From Amphimedon queenslandica (Eukaryota > Porifera > Demospongiae > Haplosclerida > Niphatidae), in NCBI RefSeq assembly GCF_000090795.2, contig NW_003546724.1, positions 3,612 through 66,536 of the forward strand: DNA of 62,925 nt, read 5' to 3'. The translations under genes and the position numbers were made by a program. Below are positions 11,695 to 22,323 of the stretch, piece after piece. Under the pieces are notes generated by a model, which searched no databases, was not told the origin of the DNA, and was given only the letters and a program-made list of their open reading frames with translations. Every line of letters begins with the position of its first letter. Within the stretch, counting starts at the first letter, position 1.

Positions 11695-11763
11695 TAGTCT
11701 GGCCCTGCCTCTTTGTTGCGTGGGAGGTGCCACCCCCCGCGTGACAAAGAGGCGGAGCCAGAC
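11695..11763. mobile_element. 69-bp hairpin element with target duplication
   Basis: A near-perfect palindrome: ctctttgt on one arm, acaaagag on the other, outer ends tagtctggc and gccagac. It is GC-rich in an AT-rich background. It is flanked by the direct repeat tagcagcaaac at 11684-11694 and 11764-11774, while the paralogous sites (3537 region and 25674 region) have the sequence once. It is therefore an insertion with a ~10-11-bp duplication. The length of the duplication hints at a Mutator-like origin. Confidence 0.75.
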
Positions 11764-11779
11764 TAGCAGCAAACAAAAT

Positions 11780-12120
11780 GAATGATTAATCAATGCAAGA
11801 ACTTCTACAATTATGTCTATGTCTTGAGTTACGTGAACAATGTATGATTTTTCGCATTATATTGCAAAAGATGCATAAAGGTATATATAATAAGAAGAGA
11901 TACAAGAAATTTTTATTATCTGCTATTATTCCTACGACTATAGCAGTAATGCCAGCAGTAATACAAACTGCCAGAGAAACTCCTAGAATTATAATTTCAT
12001 AAAAAGAACAAATGAAAATAGATGGCAATGCTAGAAGCATAAAAATTTACAAAGTAGGCAATGATTGCAACAGCAATATAAACCCCTAACCATTCCTTAT
12101 CAGTGGGTCCATTGTACATG
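11780..12120 (-). pseudogene. C-terminal fragment of subfamily A membrane protein
   Basis: The minus strand encodes MYNGPTD..EWLGVYIAVAIIAYFVNFYA, then a frameshift near 12010, then a frame resembling the last ~80 residues of the genes at 3563 and 25699 (ending SRNSRHRHNCRSSCID instead of SRSPCYGI). Upstream parts of the gene are absent. At 12120 it passes abruptly into the 3' flank of the next locus. Confidence 0.75.
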
Positions 12121-12627
12121 AAAACTGATTATTAAATACAATAGACTGTATAAATTTGTCCGGAAAATAAATTACAATCGTTCACAGCCCTTAAAAATTT
12201 CACCTTATCAAGCAGAACAAATCATCATACAGAGTCTACTTTCTCATCATTTAGTCAAATAAACATTCACAATATTATTTTACTATGATACACAGTACTA
12301 TAAGCAGCAACTAGCTATATGAGTGGCCTGTAAATCTACTAGACTTTTTTAGACCATAGTTATAATTATTATGTGAAGCAGACATCTTTGACATCTTTGC
12401 GTGAAAAATGAGCATTTTATGTTGCATATTATGCTTACTTTTCTCATTGTAAGAATTATATAAGAACTCAAAATATGCTATACTTGATAATTATTCATTC
12501 ACAGTACATTCTTAGCCATTTTATGAAAATTGCAGCTAGTAAGCTAAAGTATAATTATTTATTTTAAAGAAAATTACAAAGTATATACTAATCAAAATAG
12601 CAATGCTTTGTCAAATAATGTTTAGCA
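12121..12627. repeat. duplicated 3' flank of subfamily B genes
   Basis: About 500 bp downstream of the stop codon of the 12628 gene are shared with 18345-18856 and 21660-22323, the 3' flanks of the two sibling genes. This shows that the units were copied with flanking DNA. No gene was seen. Confidence 0.65.
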
Positions 12628-14301
12628 TCATGTGGATACAGGTTTTTGCTGTGCCATTTTCTTTCGTCTTACTTCTTGATTATGGGCCAAAAACATCAGT
12701 CCTACCCATATAGTGAGTGGTAAATGTAGGATAACTATTATAAATACAACTATTGAGACAGCTGCTGCAATTAATGGTATCAGCCAAAGACTTCCTACAT
12801 TTGCAGCATAAATATTTATTAAGCAGGCAATGATCATAACAGCAATATGCAGTCCTTGTAACCAATCAGCAGATTCACCCACAAACGGACATATAGCAAA
12901 TCCAGCAAATACTAAAATGTATAGACTTGATACAACTGCACGAGTTGGACTGAAGAAAGGATAGAGAAGTCTTTCATAAAATGGAGTCTTGTATAACTTC
13001 TCATAATCATTGATAAACTGATCATTTCCAAGGTGATTCAACACCTGCTCAACCATTGTGTCTGTTTTATTCTTTCTTACATTACTCCCCTTGCCCTTTG
13101 TTTGAAGTTCAGACATCAGATCACGTACGACGTCCACTGGTAACTTTGATGTCCAAAATTGATGAACAAAAAAGAACATGGGCATTCCAATAAGAGGCAT
13201 CAAATAAGTAAATATCATCATGTACCAGAGCTTCCAGCTATTTTCTAAGGCGTTTTCCTCTGTATACTCATAATAAAATTTGCCCACAATAATAATGATC
13301 ATTAAGAACTGCAGAAACATTAGTGCACACATGTACATAAAGAAAATAACAATGAACATAACTCCTTCACACTTTTTGTTTACTCCAGTTTTGAGCTTTC
13401 GAATTGAGCGAATGACACCAAAAAATATGTATACCCTTTTCAAGTAAACAAACATTATTATGCTGCAAATATTCAAGCTAGCCATAAACCAATCAAATGG
13501 GTGGATCTTATTAAAATCATTGTTATTTTTAGCCAATACAACAATCACTTGAAACAGCTTGAGTAGCAGGTTAGGGTAAAAAATTGTTTCTAGTACTACA
13601 ATACGAACAATGTCCATTACAGTAGTGCAACCTTTACCACAAGTACCTTCACAAGCACAGCTATCATTGAAGCACTCTGCATTCTCTTCATCTCCTGGTT
13701 GAACCAACTCCTGATGTTTAAAAGTCCTTTTTAATACTCTGCAGCCACGATGACGCAAGTACAATGCAAAATCAAGTAAGGAGAACAGAAAGCCAAGTAC
13801 ACTAACACCAAAGCTGACATAATCAAATATTTTTAATATTTTTTCCTTCTTAGCATGGGTGTCATGAACGATCAATACCAAAGAGAAACTTGTTGAAACC
13901 AAAAGGACTACTGTGGACAAATAGATAAATATCTCTCGAATTATAGCTTTATGAAACAAATTACGAAACACACTTTTTAGAATTATTTTTGTGCCGATTT
14001 TCTTAGCTTTTTTTATTGATTTCAACTTTAAAGGATTGTTTTTGCAGCATTTTGAGTTGCAGGTACATGCACTAGATCTATGTTGTTCTGTACTTTCATT
14101 TTCTTGTGTGTTAGACAGTTCTTCAAATGCTTCACTAAGATACTCTAACTTCTCCTTAGTCCAGCTGGTTGGCCTAGTCCAGACTAACTTCTCCCGCTCT
14201 TCATCATAAGGTAAAATCTGGCAGTTTATTGGATCAGGTAGCTCCTTCCCCCACAGTAGTGGCATTTGTTCTTGTATTGAATCTCTGTCAAGAGCGGCCA
14301 T
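12628..14301 (-). CDS. polytopic membrane protein, subfamily B (intact)
   Basis: Single exon, 557 residues, starting MAALDRDSIQ. Residues 1-115 are polar and likely cytosolic, with a CTCNSKCC cluster at 79-86. Hydrophobic segments lie near 123-146, 158-183, 231-256, 270-298, 312-340, 356-382, 454-474, 483-508 and 510-538. Between the second and third lie RHRGCRVLKR (183-192) and an acidic Cys-rich loop with seven cysteines at 210-225. KLWYMMIFTYLMPLIGM and HQFWTSKLPVDVV are the strongest family signatures, followed by a charged loop with LGNDQF at 424-429. No known family was recognised. It may be a transporter, channel-like or sensory membrane protein, but nothing in the sequence decides this. 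Confidence 0.88.
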   Translation of the reverse strand: MAALDRDSIQEQMPLLWGKELPDPINCQILPYDEEREKLVWTRPTSWTKEKLEYLSEAFEELSNTQENESTEQHRSSACTCNSKCCKNNPLKLKSIKKAKKIGTKIILKSVFRNLFHKAIIREIFIYLSTVVLLVSTSFSLVLIVHDTHAKKEKILKIFDYVSFGVSVLGFLFSLLDFALYLRHRGCRVLKRTFKHQELVQPGDEENAECFNDSCACEGTCGKGCTTVMDIVRIVVLETIFYPNLLLKLFQVIVVLAKNNNDFNKIHPFDWFMASLNICSIIMFVYLKRVYIFFGVIRSIRKLKTGVNKKCEGVMFIVIFFMYMCALMFLQFLMIIIIVGKFYYEYTEENALENSWKLWYMMIFTYLMPLIGMPMFFFVHQFWTSKLPVDVVRDLMSELQTKGKGSNVRKNKTDTMVEQVLNHLGNDQFINDYEKLYKTPFYERLLYPFFSPTRAVVSSLYILVFAGFAICPFVGESADWLQGLHIAVMIIACLINIYAANVGSLWLIPLIAAAVSIVVFIIVILHLPLTIWVGLMFLAHNQEVRRKKMAQQKPVST

Positions 14302-14623
14302 GACTTAATGAATGTAGACTTTGGTAGCATCTATTGTCCTCACACAATTTGATACAAAAGCTCCAGAAAGCACACTTTGTGTCAGCACTGCCAGCCAAAC
14401 CAGAGTAGTAGTAGTAAATGTCAACTTATTCCAAGAATTCCTGCCCAACTTTTGACACTGCCAGCATACACCCACACATGATAGTACCACATGACTCTAA
14501 TAAAAAAGTTGTGTATTTTCTTTCGAACAATACCGTATTAAATATTACATATTGTCTTATACTAAACAATACCATTGCAAGAGCCTCGTGCAGTTTTGCA
14601 TGTAGCAGTAGCCCTTTGTCATC

Positions 14624-14791
14624 ATGGAAAATGAACCTTCATCTCAATTGCTGCCAGTACATGATGTTCCAGTGCTTGCTAGTACTGATCCTGTGCTGCT
14701 TTCTGAGATCTTGCCTACAAAACAAAAACATAGGGGTTTCACAGAGAGTGTTGAAATCGTTAGGAAGAAGCAACTTCTGGTGATTTGACTG
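14624..14791 (+). pseudogene. N-terminal fragment of plus-strand membrane-protein family
   Basis: The ATG at 14624 opens 55 codons that copy the first residues of the intact gene at 29469 (MENEPSSQLLPVHDVPVLAS), then drift out of frame and stop with TGA at 14789. About 160 bp of its 5' flank is copied as well (compare 14470-14623 with 29315-29468). Homology ends near 14800, where a minus-strand gene fragment begins head-on. Confidence 0.8.
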
Positions 14792-14799
14792 TAGTTTCT

Positions 14800-15100
14800 A
14801 ATATAAAGTATAAATTTGTAATCACAAAATCAGTGAAATCAATAATATAATTGAACTTTTGTCATCGTAAGTAACATGTATCAATTATTAGAGAATGTAC
14901 ACCAGCAATAATTCCTATTAAAACTAGCAATGGTATTATGACAGATTGACAGTCAGTGGGTAAATATTAACTAATACACACAAAAAGTGGCTATGTGCCA
15001 AGACATACTAATCTTTGTTAACCCATATGTACCACTGTGTCACTATCACTTTGATCAGTTTCAAATTTCTTAGTGGAGACTATTGGTTTCCTCCCTTAGG
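14800..15100 (-). pseudogene. C-terminal fragment of the 16281-type gene
   Basis: Matches 16215-16460, the 3' flank and last ~60 codons of the locus at 16281-17894, with indels that break the frame. It abuts the plus-strand fragment at 14624-14791 with no spacer, so the two fragments converge at a rearrangement junction. Confidence 0.7.
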
Positions 15101-15269
15101 CAATAGCTATTTACCTGCTATTACAAAACCTCTATTACATTTATACTGATTTTTAATTTTGTCTTATTTGTTAGATTTTCCTTATATGGTTGTATAAATC
15201 ACAAGATGTAATTATTGTTTATAAAAGCTATCCAAGTGAAACCTTCATAGTGAGAATGTTTATACTATC

Positions 15270-16068
15270 TAGTGTTGTTGTAGTTCCTTGGTACTAGAAC
15301 TAAATCAATTCTAGTACTGCCTTTTTTTCATAGTTCTAGTTCCAAGAACTAGAACTAGTACTATTTTTACAACCAATGTAAGAACTAGAACTAAACTAGA
15401 ACTAGCTTATACAAGACTTGTAGTACTAGAACTAAACTGGAACTAAACTTTGCCAGAGTCTTAGTACTAGAACTAAACTGGAACTAAAAGTACATTCTCT
15501 TGTGGTACTAGAACTAGTTTGGAGCTAGAATTGTAAAACAATATTAGTTGACAAAGAAGGTACTAATTTGTCAGTTGAATATTTTAGCACATAACCAAGA
15601 CTGAATAACAAATAATGTACAAATTTGTTACTTAGACATAGATTATAATGCATAAGTATATCAATAGACTTTTGAATACTTGTTCAGTTCAAAGCTAAGC
15701 AGTTAAAGCATGACGGCAGAAGCAAAAAGAAGCAGTATTTAGAAATTATTTCCAATTAGAACTAAGCTTCTTAAACTCTATTGCCAGAACAAGTACAAGA
15801 ACTATAACTTAGCTCTAGAACTAGAACAATAGCTAAAATTTATTGAAATCTAGTTCTAGAACTAGTACTAGAACTAACTTTATCACTCTATAGTTCTAGA
15901 ACTGGTACTAGAACTAAACTTTATCAAACTCTAGTTCCAGAACTAGTACTAGAACTAAACTTTATCAAACTCTAGTTCCAGAACTAGTACTAGAACTAAA
16001 TTTTATCAAACTCTAGTTCCAGAACTAGTACTAGAACTATATAAAATTATGGTACTACAACAACACTA
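15270..16068. mobile_element. non-autonomous hAT-type element
   Basis: The ends are perfect 15-bp inverted repeats (TAGTGTTGTTGTAGT at 15270-15284 and its complement at 16054-16068). They are flanked by a perfect 8-bp direct repeat, atactatc, at 15262-15269 and 16069-16076. An 8-bp target duplication and TAG-type tips fit the hAT superfamily. The interior has no coding frame. It consists of degenerate palindromic copies of a tagttctagaactagtac motif, and 15931-16050 is a clean 41-bp tandem array (starts 15931, 15972, 16013). Confidence 0.85.
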
Positions 16069-16280
16069 ATACTATCGTTACTATAGTTAGTGGCTCCACT
16101 TCTAATTTTGAGTGGAATGTAATCATTTTCTCACTGTGATATCTGGCGTTATTGCATCATTATTCTGATTTTTTATAAAGTACAATCAAACCTTTAAAAA
16201 TGAAAAAATAACTAATTTAAATAAAGTATAAATTTGTAATCAAAAAAATTATTAAAATTGTTACAATGTATTAATGTCGA

Positions 16281-17894
16281 CTACAGACATTGATAACAAG
16301 CCCTACATAGTAGATTTGCCAAACTCTGTGCACCATATATAATTCCTATTAAAACTAGCAATGGTATTATGACAGTCAGTGGGTAAATATTAACTAACGC
16401 ACCAAAAAAAGCTGTGGCTATGTGCAAAGCCATAATACCATCTTTCTTAACCCAACCATCAAACATGCACCAATAAAACAGACCATACATACTCATTAAA
16501 AAACCCACAATGAATATGTGGTAAGGACTAGTATGAGGATACAGGAGCTTATCAAAATGCCTTATTTCATCTAATCTCTTGTATTGATTCATAAATCGAG
16601 TGTTTCCAAGATGAGCAAGTATCTCTGCAACTGTTTCCTTTCCTTTTGCTTCCGTTTGCGTCTGGATCTCTAGTATCATGTCATACACTATATCTACTGG
16701 TAGTTTTGTCGTCCAGTAATGATGCGAGAAAAAGAAATTGAGTATCCCCACAACAGGCATCAACCAAGTGAAGACTATCATGTATCACAGCATCCAGTCC
16801 TTTTCCACATATCTATAGTCCTTTTTCATCACATTTTTTTTACCATTTGTGTATATTTCACGAAACCTTGTGCCAATAGTCGCAATCATTAGCACTTGTA
16901 GAAACATTATCCCAAACATGTAGAAAACAAAGAAGATAATAACCTTGGTGTTTTCTTTTGTTTCAGTTCTAATGTTACGGATTGAAAAAATCATCTTAGC
17001 AAAAACGTATGCTTTCTTCAAATAAACAAATACAATGATGCAAAACAGGCTGAGAACTGCAGCAGCCCAATCGAGACTACTGATTTCATTTTGACTTTCA
17101 TAAAGGACAATGAACTTAAACATTTTTATTATTAGATTGGGGTAGAAGATTGTCTCTAACACTATAATACGAATGATATCCATACCACGAACCCATCCTT
17201 TGCCACACATGCCTTTGCAGGCCAAACCCTTGCAGTACTCTGCCTCTTCATCATCCCTTGGTTGAATCAGTCTCTCTCGATTCCTTATTCTCTTTATTAG
17301 TCTACAGCCACGATGGCGGAAATATAAACCCACATCAAGACAGGTGAACAGCAAGCCAACTACATTAAAACTTATACCAATTGTAGTCAAATTCTTCTCT
17401 ATCGGTAGTTTGCTGTCATCTGTTACATAAATGGCTATAGACAATGCAAAGAAAGGCAACATGGCTACCAGTGACAAATACACAATCGCTTCTCGTACTG
17501 AAGCATGAAGGAGATTCCTCGAAACGCTGCTTATCATCATGTTTCTTCCAATTATACGAGCTTTCTTTATTGTGTCTAGGATTCTCGATCTAACTCTAAC
17601 GGCCGGTGTATTTGTAAAATATTTGCTATATGCTTTTATACAGCTGTCAGTACAGTCAAATTTTTCCTCCCTGTGTAGTGTGGCTCCTTGTTTAGCTTTG
17701 TAGTCTTCCCATGCTTTGCAAAGGTAATCAATCTTTTGTAGCCTTTTGCCTGCATTGTGATTACTATATTCCTCTATATCAATTGTTACCTGTTGCTCTT
17801 CATTATGGGTAGTCTCTACTTGATTACCATATAGAGCTCCATAAGCTGGTTGGTACTCAGTATCTGTTAGTAGCTTTGTTTCTTGTGTAGCCAT
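16281..17894 (-). pseudogene. polytopic membrane protein, subfamily C, one nonsense codon
   Basis: Full-length family member of 537 codons from the ATG at 17894 (MATQETKLLT), broken only by TGA at 16785-16787. Every sibling has TGG there (the W of QLWYMM), so this is a single G-to-A change. The frame is otherwise open, both sides keep the family motifs (HRGCRLIKR, LETIFYPNL, HHYWTTKLPVDIV), and the downstream 166 codons end normally. It is the most divergent minus-strand member. A recent null allele, a sequencing error or readthrough are possible. The open frame extends upstream to 18023, but MATQ aligns best with sibling starts. Confidence 0.8.
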
Positions 17895-18856
17895 ACTACC
17901 ATTTGTGAGTCCAATGGATGTTTTGTTCAGGTAAGTTGTCTGTCCAACTGATGATCCTCCCTTCTTTTGCTTATCAGTATACCAATCAATGATTATGATA
18001 TCATATGCCTGTTTATACTGCATGAGTAATGCTATATAGACAATGATGATACTTAACTAGTACATTTTATGTTGTCATTATGTTTTGTGTGTGCATAATA
18101 TGTATGTGTACACAAAAATGAATTATTGATAGATTTGAACACAAGAATTGACATCAGTCTGATGTGCCCATTTTGTCAATGAACTCCCTTTATTGTTAGT
18201 ACTATGCCAAGAGCACTGTATTCATTGGTACACCACAATGAGCATTGATTTCAGTACTTTGATAATGCACAGCAGTGCAAAATTTTTGAGAGGTGTCAGT
18301 TTTCACAAGTATTTGAAGATTCACAAAAACAAATCCTTGACAACCAATTACAATAGACTATATAAATTTGTCTGGAAATTAAATTTTCGGACAAATGTTC
18401 ACAGCCCTTAAACATTTCACCTTATCAAGTAGAATAAATCATCAGACAGAGTCTACTCTTACTCATTCTGTAAGTACATTCAGTTAAATAAACATTTCTC
18501 ACAATATTATCTCAATATACACAACACTATAAGCAGTGACTATGAGTGGCACATAATTTACTAGACATTTTTGACCATAGACCTAGTTCAATGCTTGATT
18601 TATGTGTAGCATACATCTTTGCATTAAAAATGAGCATTTTATGTTACATATTATCTGTATCATGCTTACTTTTCTAATTGTAAGCACTATATAAAATTTC
18701 AAATACACTATTCATTCACGGTGCTTAGCCATTTTATAGAAATCGCAGCTGGTGAACTAATTAAAGTCTTTAATTATTTATTTCAAAAAAATCACAAAGT
18801 ACCAACACTTCAAAAAAATGTTTAGCATCATGTACATACATCAATTATGCATGCTT
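17895..18856. other. intergenic; 3' flank of the next gene
   Basis: Between the start of one gene and the stop of the next. Bases 18345-18856 are the duplicated 3' flank shared with 12121-12627. No gene or RNA was recognised. Confidence 0.5.
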
Positions 18857-20518
18857 TTACTCTGTAGCATTCTTTCGTCTTGGTTCTTGTTCACGGACCA
18901 AAAATACTAGTCCTATTACTACCCATACAACAAGTGGTACATGTATGATAATTATTATAAATATAATTATCCAGAGAGCTGCTGCAGTAATTAGTATCAC
19001 CCAAAGACTTCCTACATTTGTAGCATAAACATTTATTGAGCAGGCAATGATCACAACAGCAATATGCAATGCTAGTAACAATGTAGGTCCACCGTACATC
19101 GAGCTTATAGCGAATCCAGCAATCAACCCAATGTATAGACTTGATACAACTGCACGAGTTGGACTAAAGAAAGGATAGAGGAGTCTCTCATAAAATGGAA
19201 TCTTGTTTAACTTATCATAATCATTGATAAACTGATCATTCCCAAGGTGATTCATCACCTGCTCAACCATTTCATCTGTTTTATTCTTCCTTATGTTCCT
19301 CCCGCTGCCCTTTGTCTGAAGTTCTGACATTAGATCACGTACAACATCTACTGGTAATTTTAATGTCCAAAATTGATGAACGAAAAAGAACATGGGCATT
19401 CCAATAAGAGGCATCAAATAAGCAAATATCATCATGTACCACAAGCAGAACTGCTCCCCAGTAGAGTTTATCCCCCCGGTAATATAGTCTATCCAGTCAT
19501 TTTCTAAATATTGTTTATAGTCATAATAAAACCTGCCCACAATAATAATGATCATTAAGAGCTGCAGAAACATTAGTGCACACATGTACATAAAGAAAGT
19601 GATGATGAACATAACTCCCTCACACTTTTTGTTTACTCTAGTTTTGAGCTTTCGAATTGAGCGAATGACACCAAAAAATATGTATACCCTTTTCAAGTAA
19701 ACAAATATTATTACACTGCAAAAATTCAAGCTAGCCATAAACCAATCAAACGGGTGGATGCTATTAAAATCATAGTTATTATCAGCCAATATGACTATCA
19801 CTTGAAACAGCTTGAGTAGTAGATTAGGGTAGAAAATTGTCTCTAGGACTACAATACGAACAATGTCCATTACAGTAGTGCAACCTTTACTACAAGTACC
19901 TTCACAAGCACAGCTATCATTGAAACACTCTGCCTTCTCTTCATCTCCTGGCTGAACTAACTCCTGGCATTTACAAGTCCTTTTTAATACTCTGCAGCCA
20001 CGATGACGCAAATACAATGCAATATCAAGTAAGGAGAACAGCGAGCCAAGTACACTAACACCAAAGCTGACATAATCAAATACTTTTAATATTTTTTTCT
20101 TCTCAGCTTGTGTTGCATTGGTTTTCTGTGTGTCGTGAACGATCGATACCAAAGAGAAACTTGTTGAAACCAAAAGGACTACTATGGACAGATAGATAAA
20201 TATCTCTCGAACTATAGCTTTATGAAACAAATTACGAAACACGCTTTTTAGAATTATTTTTATTCCAATTTTTTTAGCTTTTTTGATTGATTCCAATTTA
20301 AAGGGATCATTTTTGCAGCATTTTGAGTTGCAGGTACGTGCATATTTTGTACTTTCACTCCCTTGTTTGCTGGAGAATTCTTCAAATGCTTCACTAAGAT
20401 ACTCTACCTTCTCCTGTGCTTCATCAAGAGGTACAACTTGGTCGTTAATTGGACCTGGTTGCTCCTTCCCCAACAGAGGACTCTGTTCTTGAATTGAATC
20501 TCTGTCAACAGTGGCCAT
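18857..20518 (-). CDS. polytopic membrane protein, subfamily B (intact)
   Basis: Single exon, 553 residues from the ATG at 20518 (MATVDRDSIQ). The frame is open to 20563, but this start matches the sibling at 14301. It is very close to the 12628 gene over its whole length: CNSKCC cluster, RHRGCRVLKRTCK, the acidic Cys loop, LWYMMIFAYLMPLIGM and QFWTLKLPVDVV. The main difference is an extra ~20 residues before the LWYMM motif (DYITGGINSTGEQFC), in a loop where the siblings are short and variable. Tail REQEPRRKNATE. Function unknown; about nine membrane spans are predicted by eye. Confidence 0.88.
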   Translation of the reverse strand: MATVDRDSIQEQSPLLGKEQPGPINDQVVPLDEAQEKVEYLSEAFEEFSSKQGSESTKYARTCNSKCCKNDPFKLESIKKAKKIGIKIILKSVFRNLFHKAIVREIFIYLSIVVLLVSTSFSLVSIVHDTQKTNATQAEKKKILKVFDYVSFGVSVLGSLFSLLDIALYLRHRGCRVLKRTCKCQELVQPGDEEKAECFNDSCACEGTCSKGCTTVMDIVRIVVLETIFYPNLLLKLFQVIVILADNNYDFNSIHPFDWFMASLNFCSVIIFVYLKRVYIFFGVIRSIRKLKTRVNKKCEGVMFIITFFMYMCALMFLQLLMIIIIVGRFYYDYKQYLENDWIDYITGGINSTGEQFCLWYMMIFAYLMPLIGMPMFFFVHQFWTLKLPVDVVRDLMSELQTKGSGRNIRKNKTDEMVEQVMNHLGNDQFINDYDKLNKIPFYERLLYPFFSPTRAVVSSLYIGLIAGFAISSMYGGPTLLLALHIAVVIIACSINVYATNVGSLWVILITAAALWIIIFIIIIIHVPLVVWVVIGLVFLVREQEPRRKNATE

Positions 20519-21796
20519 GACTTGATGATTAAAGTAGACTTTAGTAGATTCTGTCTTACACAAAAACTGCCCTGAAAGGTCACTGACAGCACTGTTGTAT
20601 TCCTCAGGTGACTAAAATGTAAACTTTACATGGGATGTGTCTTGACTGCCCTGATTATACACATGTAGATATGCATCTGAACAGTTTTCATAGTATATTC
20701 ACTTATCAATGGTCAAGTTGTAAGTGTAGTGAGTGCAATGTGGGATGTAATTGATTATGTCACTTCTTATTCTAAAATACCAAAAAAGGTCAATGCCATT
20801 CACCACTCTTAACAAGGTGCCATTATTTAATAACTTAAATTTTATTTGTCTTATGCTTAATTGAGCTCAGTAATAAACACATATGCATACCATCATAGTT
20901 ACAAAAGAAGGAGATTCTTGTATCAATAAATTACAGTCTTTTGTTTACCATATTGCTCCTCATTTTTAATGCATCTACTGTATGACTACTGTATGGTTGC
21001 TTTTATATGGTTGTTGTTTGTGTGCCTGCTCATGTACTTGTACATTACATTAGTGAGAAGCTAAAGATAGAGTTAATAATTTGATCAAAAATTCAGAGTA
21101 AGTATGTATACATTATTTTACAGATTTGAATAAAACTGCTGAACATACAAGACAAGACAAGAAGAGTAGACATTAGTTTGAGGTGAGTCACTTTATGTAT
21201 TGTCAGTGAATTCCCCTTACTATAATGCTATACCAACATAGTGCTGCAATAGTAATTATTAAAATAAATCATCAGACAAAATTAACAAATGTCACTCCTC
21301 CATATCCAATTCACAAGCTCACTCACAATTTTACTATCGACATATGAACTAGTGACCACAGCTGTATCAATTAATGTATGGTACATGTGTATTGACCATT
21401 AGTGTAAAATGTGACATTTTATTAACGAGAATTTTTACTATTGATGGCATAGCTATTAGTTTTACTAAAGTAGTGATTATAATTAGTGTGGGCTGGTCTA
21501 CATGTATTCTTTTTGTTTTTCTGGGATTCTCACATAAATTGGTATTAGCGCTCAGTTTCTTTCCAGTTCATGTGTTTTGTTAAAAATTGCTGGGAAAGAA
21601 TTTTTTATACATAGCATACAAAGTAAAACTTTGAGTTGATTCTAATAATTTTTTCTGCACATAAATTTACTAGACATTTTAAAACCATATAAATCTAGTT
21701 CAATGCTTCATTCATGTGTAGCATACATTTTTGCATTAAAAATAAGCATTTTATGTTACATATTATATGTATCATGCTTACTTTTCTCATTGTAAG
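20519..21796. other. intergenic, duplicated block
   Basis: Bases 20519-21235 are repeated 5' of the sibling locus at 23961-24655 (shared agacaagacaagaagagtag stretch). Bases 21290-21660 recur at 28600-29000. No coding sequence recognised. Confidence 0.55.
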
Positions 21797-22140
21797 TATT
21801 ATTATTATTGTAATTAATATTGTGTTTATGATTTGTAATAGTATTGATGTGTGTTTATGTGTACCATCTTGATTACTCTTTCATGTTCTAGATATTCTTT
21901 TTGTAGTTGTTCTAGGATTATCTGTATGGTTATTATTAGTGCTCTCTATTGTGGTTTTGTTATGTAAATATAAGTTGCTATATGTTGTGTGACCTTTTGT
22001 CAGTCTTTTGTCAATTGTTAGTTAGTCATTTGTTGTTAGTTACTGTTTTGTCAGTTCGGTTAATCCTTTTTCTGTGATCTGCAATAAAGCTATTTGCTTT
22101 TGAGTGAGCTTGTACTCTGCGAAGCCGCTGTTTTACAACA
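21797..22140 (+). mobile_element. solo-LTR-like insertion
   Basis: A 344-bp insert interrupts the 3' flank shared by the subfamily B genes. It is bounded by the 5-bp direct repeat gtaag (21792-21796 and 22141-22145), where siblings at 12451 and 18680 have the site once. It contains AATAAA at 22083-22088 about 50 bp before its end and finishes in acaaca. A 5-bp duplication, a late polyadenylation signal and a CA end fit a solo long terminal repeat. The left end (tattatt) is not the usual TG, so the assignment is moderate. Confidence 0.6.
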
Positions 22141-22323
22141 GTAAGCACCATATAAAATTCAAAATACACTATTCATTCACAGTGCTTAGCCATCTTATAG
22201 AAATTGCAGCTGGTATACTAATCAAAAATACAATTATTTAGTTTAAGGAAAATCATGAAGTATATAAACTAGATAAACTTCCAAACACTTCCAAAAATGT
22301 TTAGCATCGCATACATACATATA

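Noticed and set aside
15931..16050. CRISPR-like regular repeat
   Set aside because: Units follow each other directly without unique spacers, and the array lies inside a transposon in an animal genome.
16785..16787. Selenocysteine codon at the in-frame TGA
   Set aside because: All siblings have tryptophan (TGG), not cysteine, at this site, and no SECIS-like hairpin was seen downstream.
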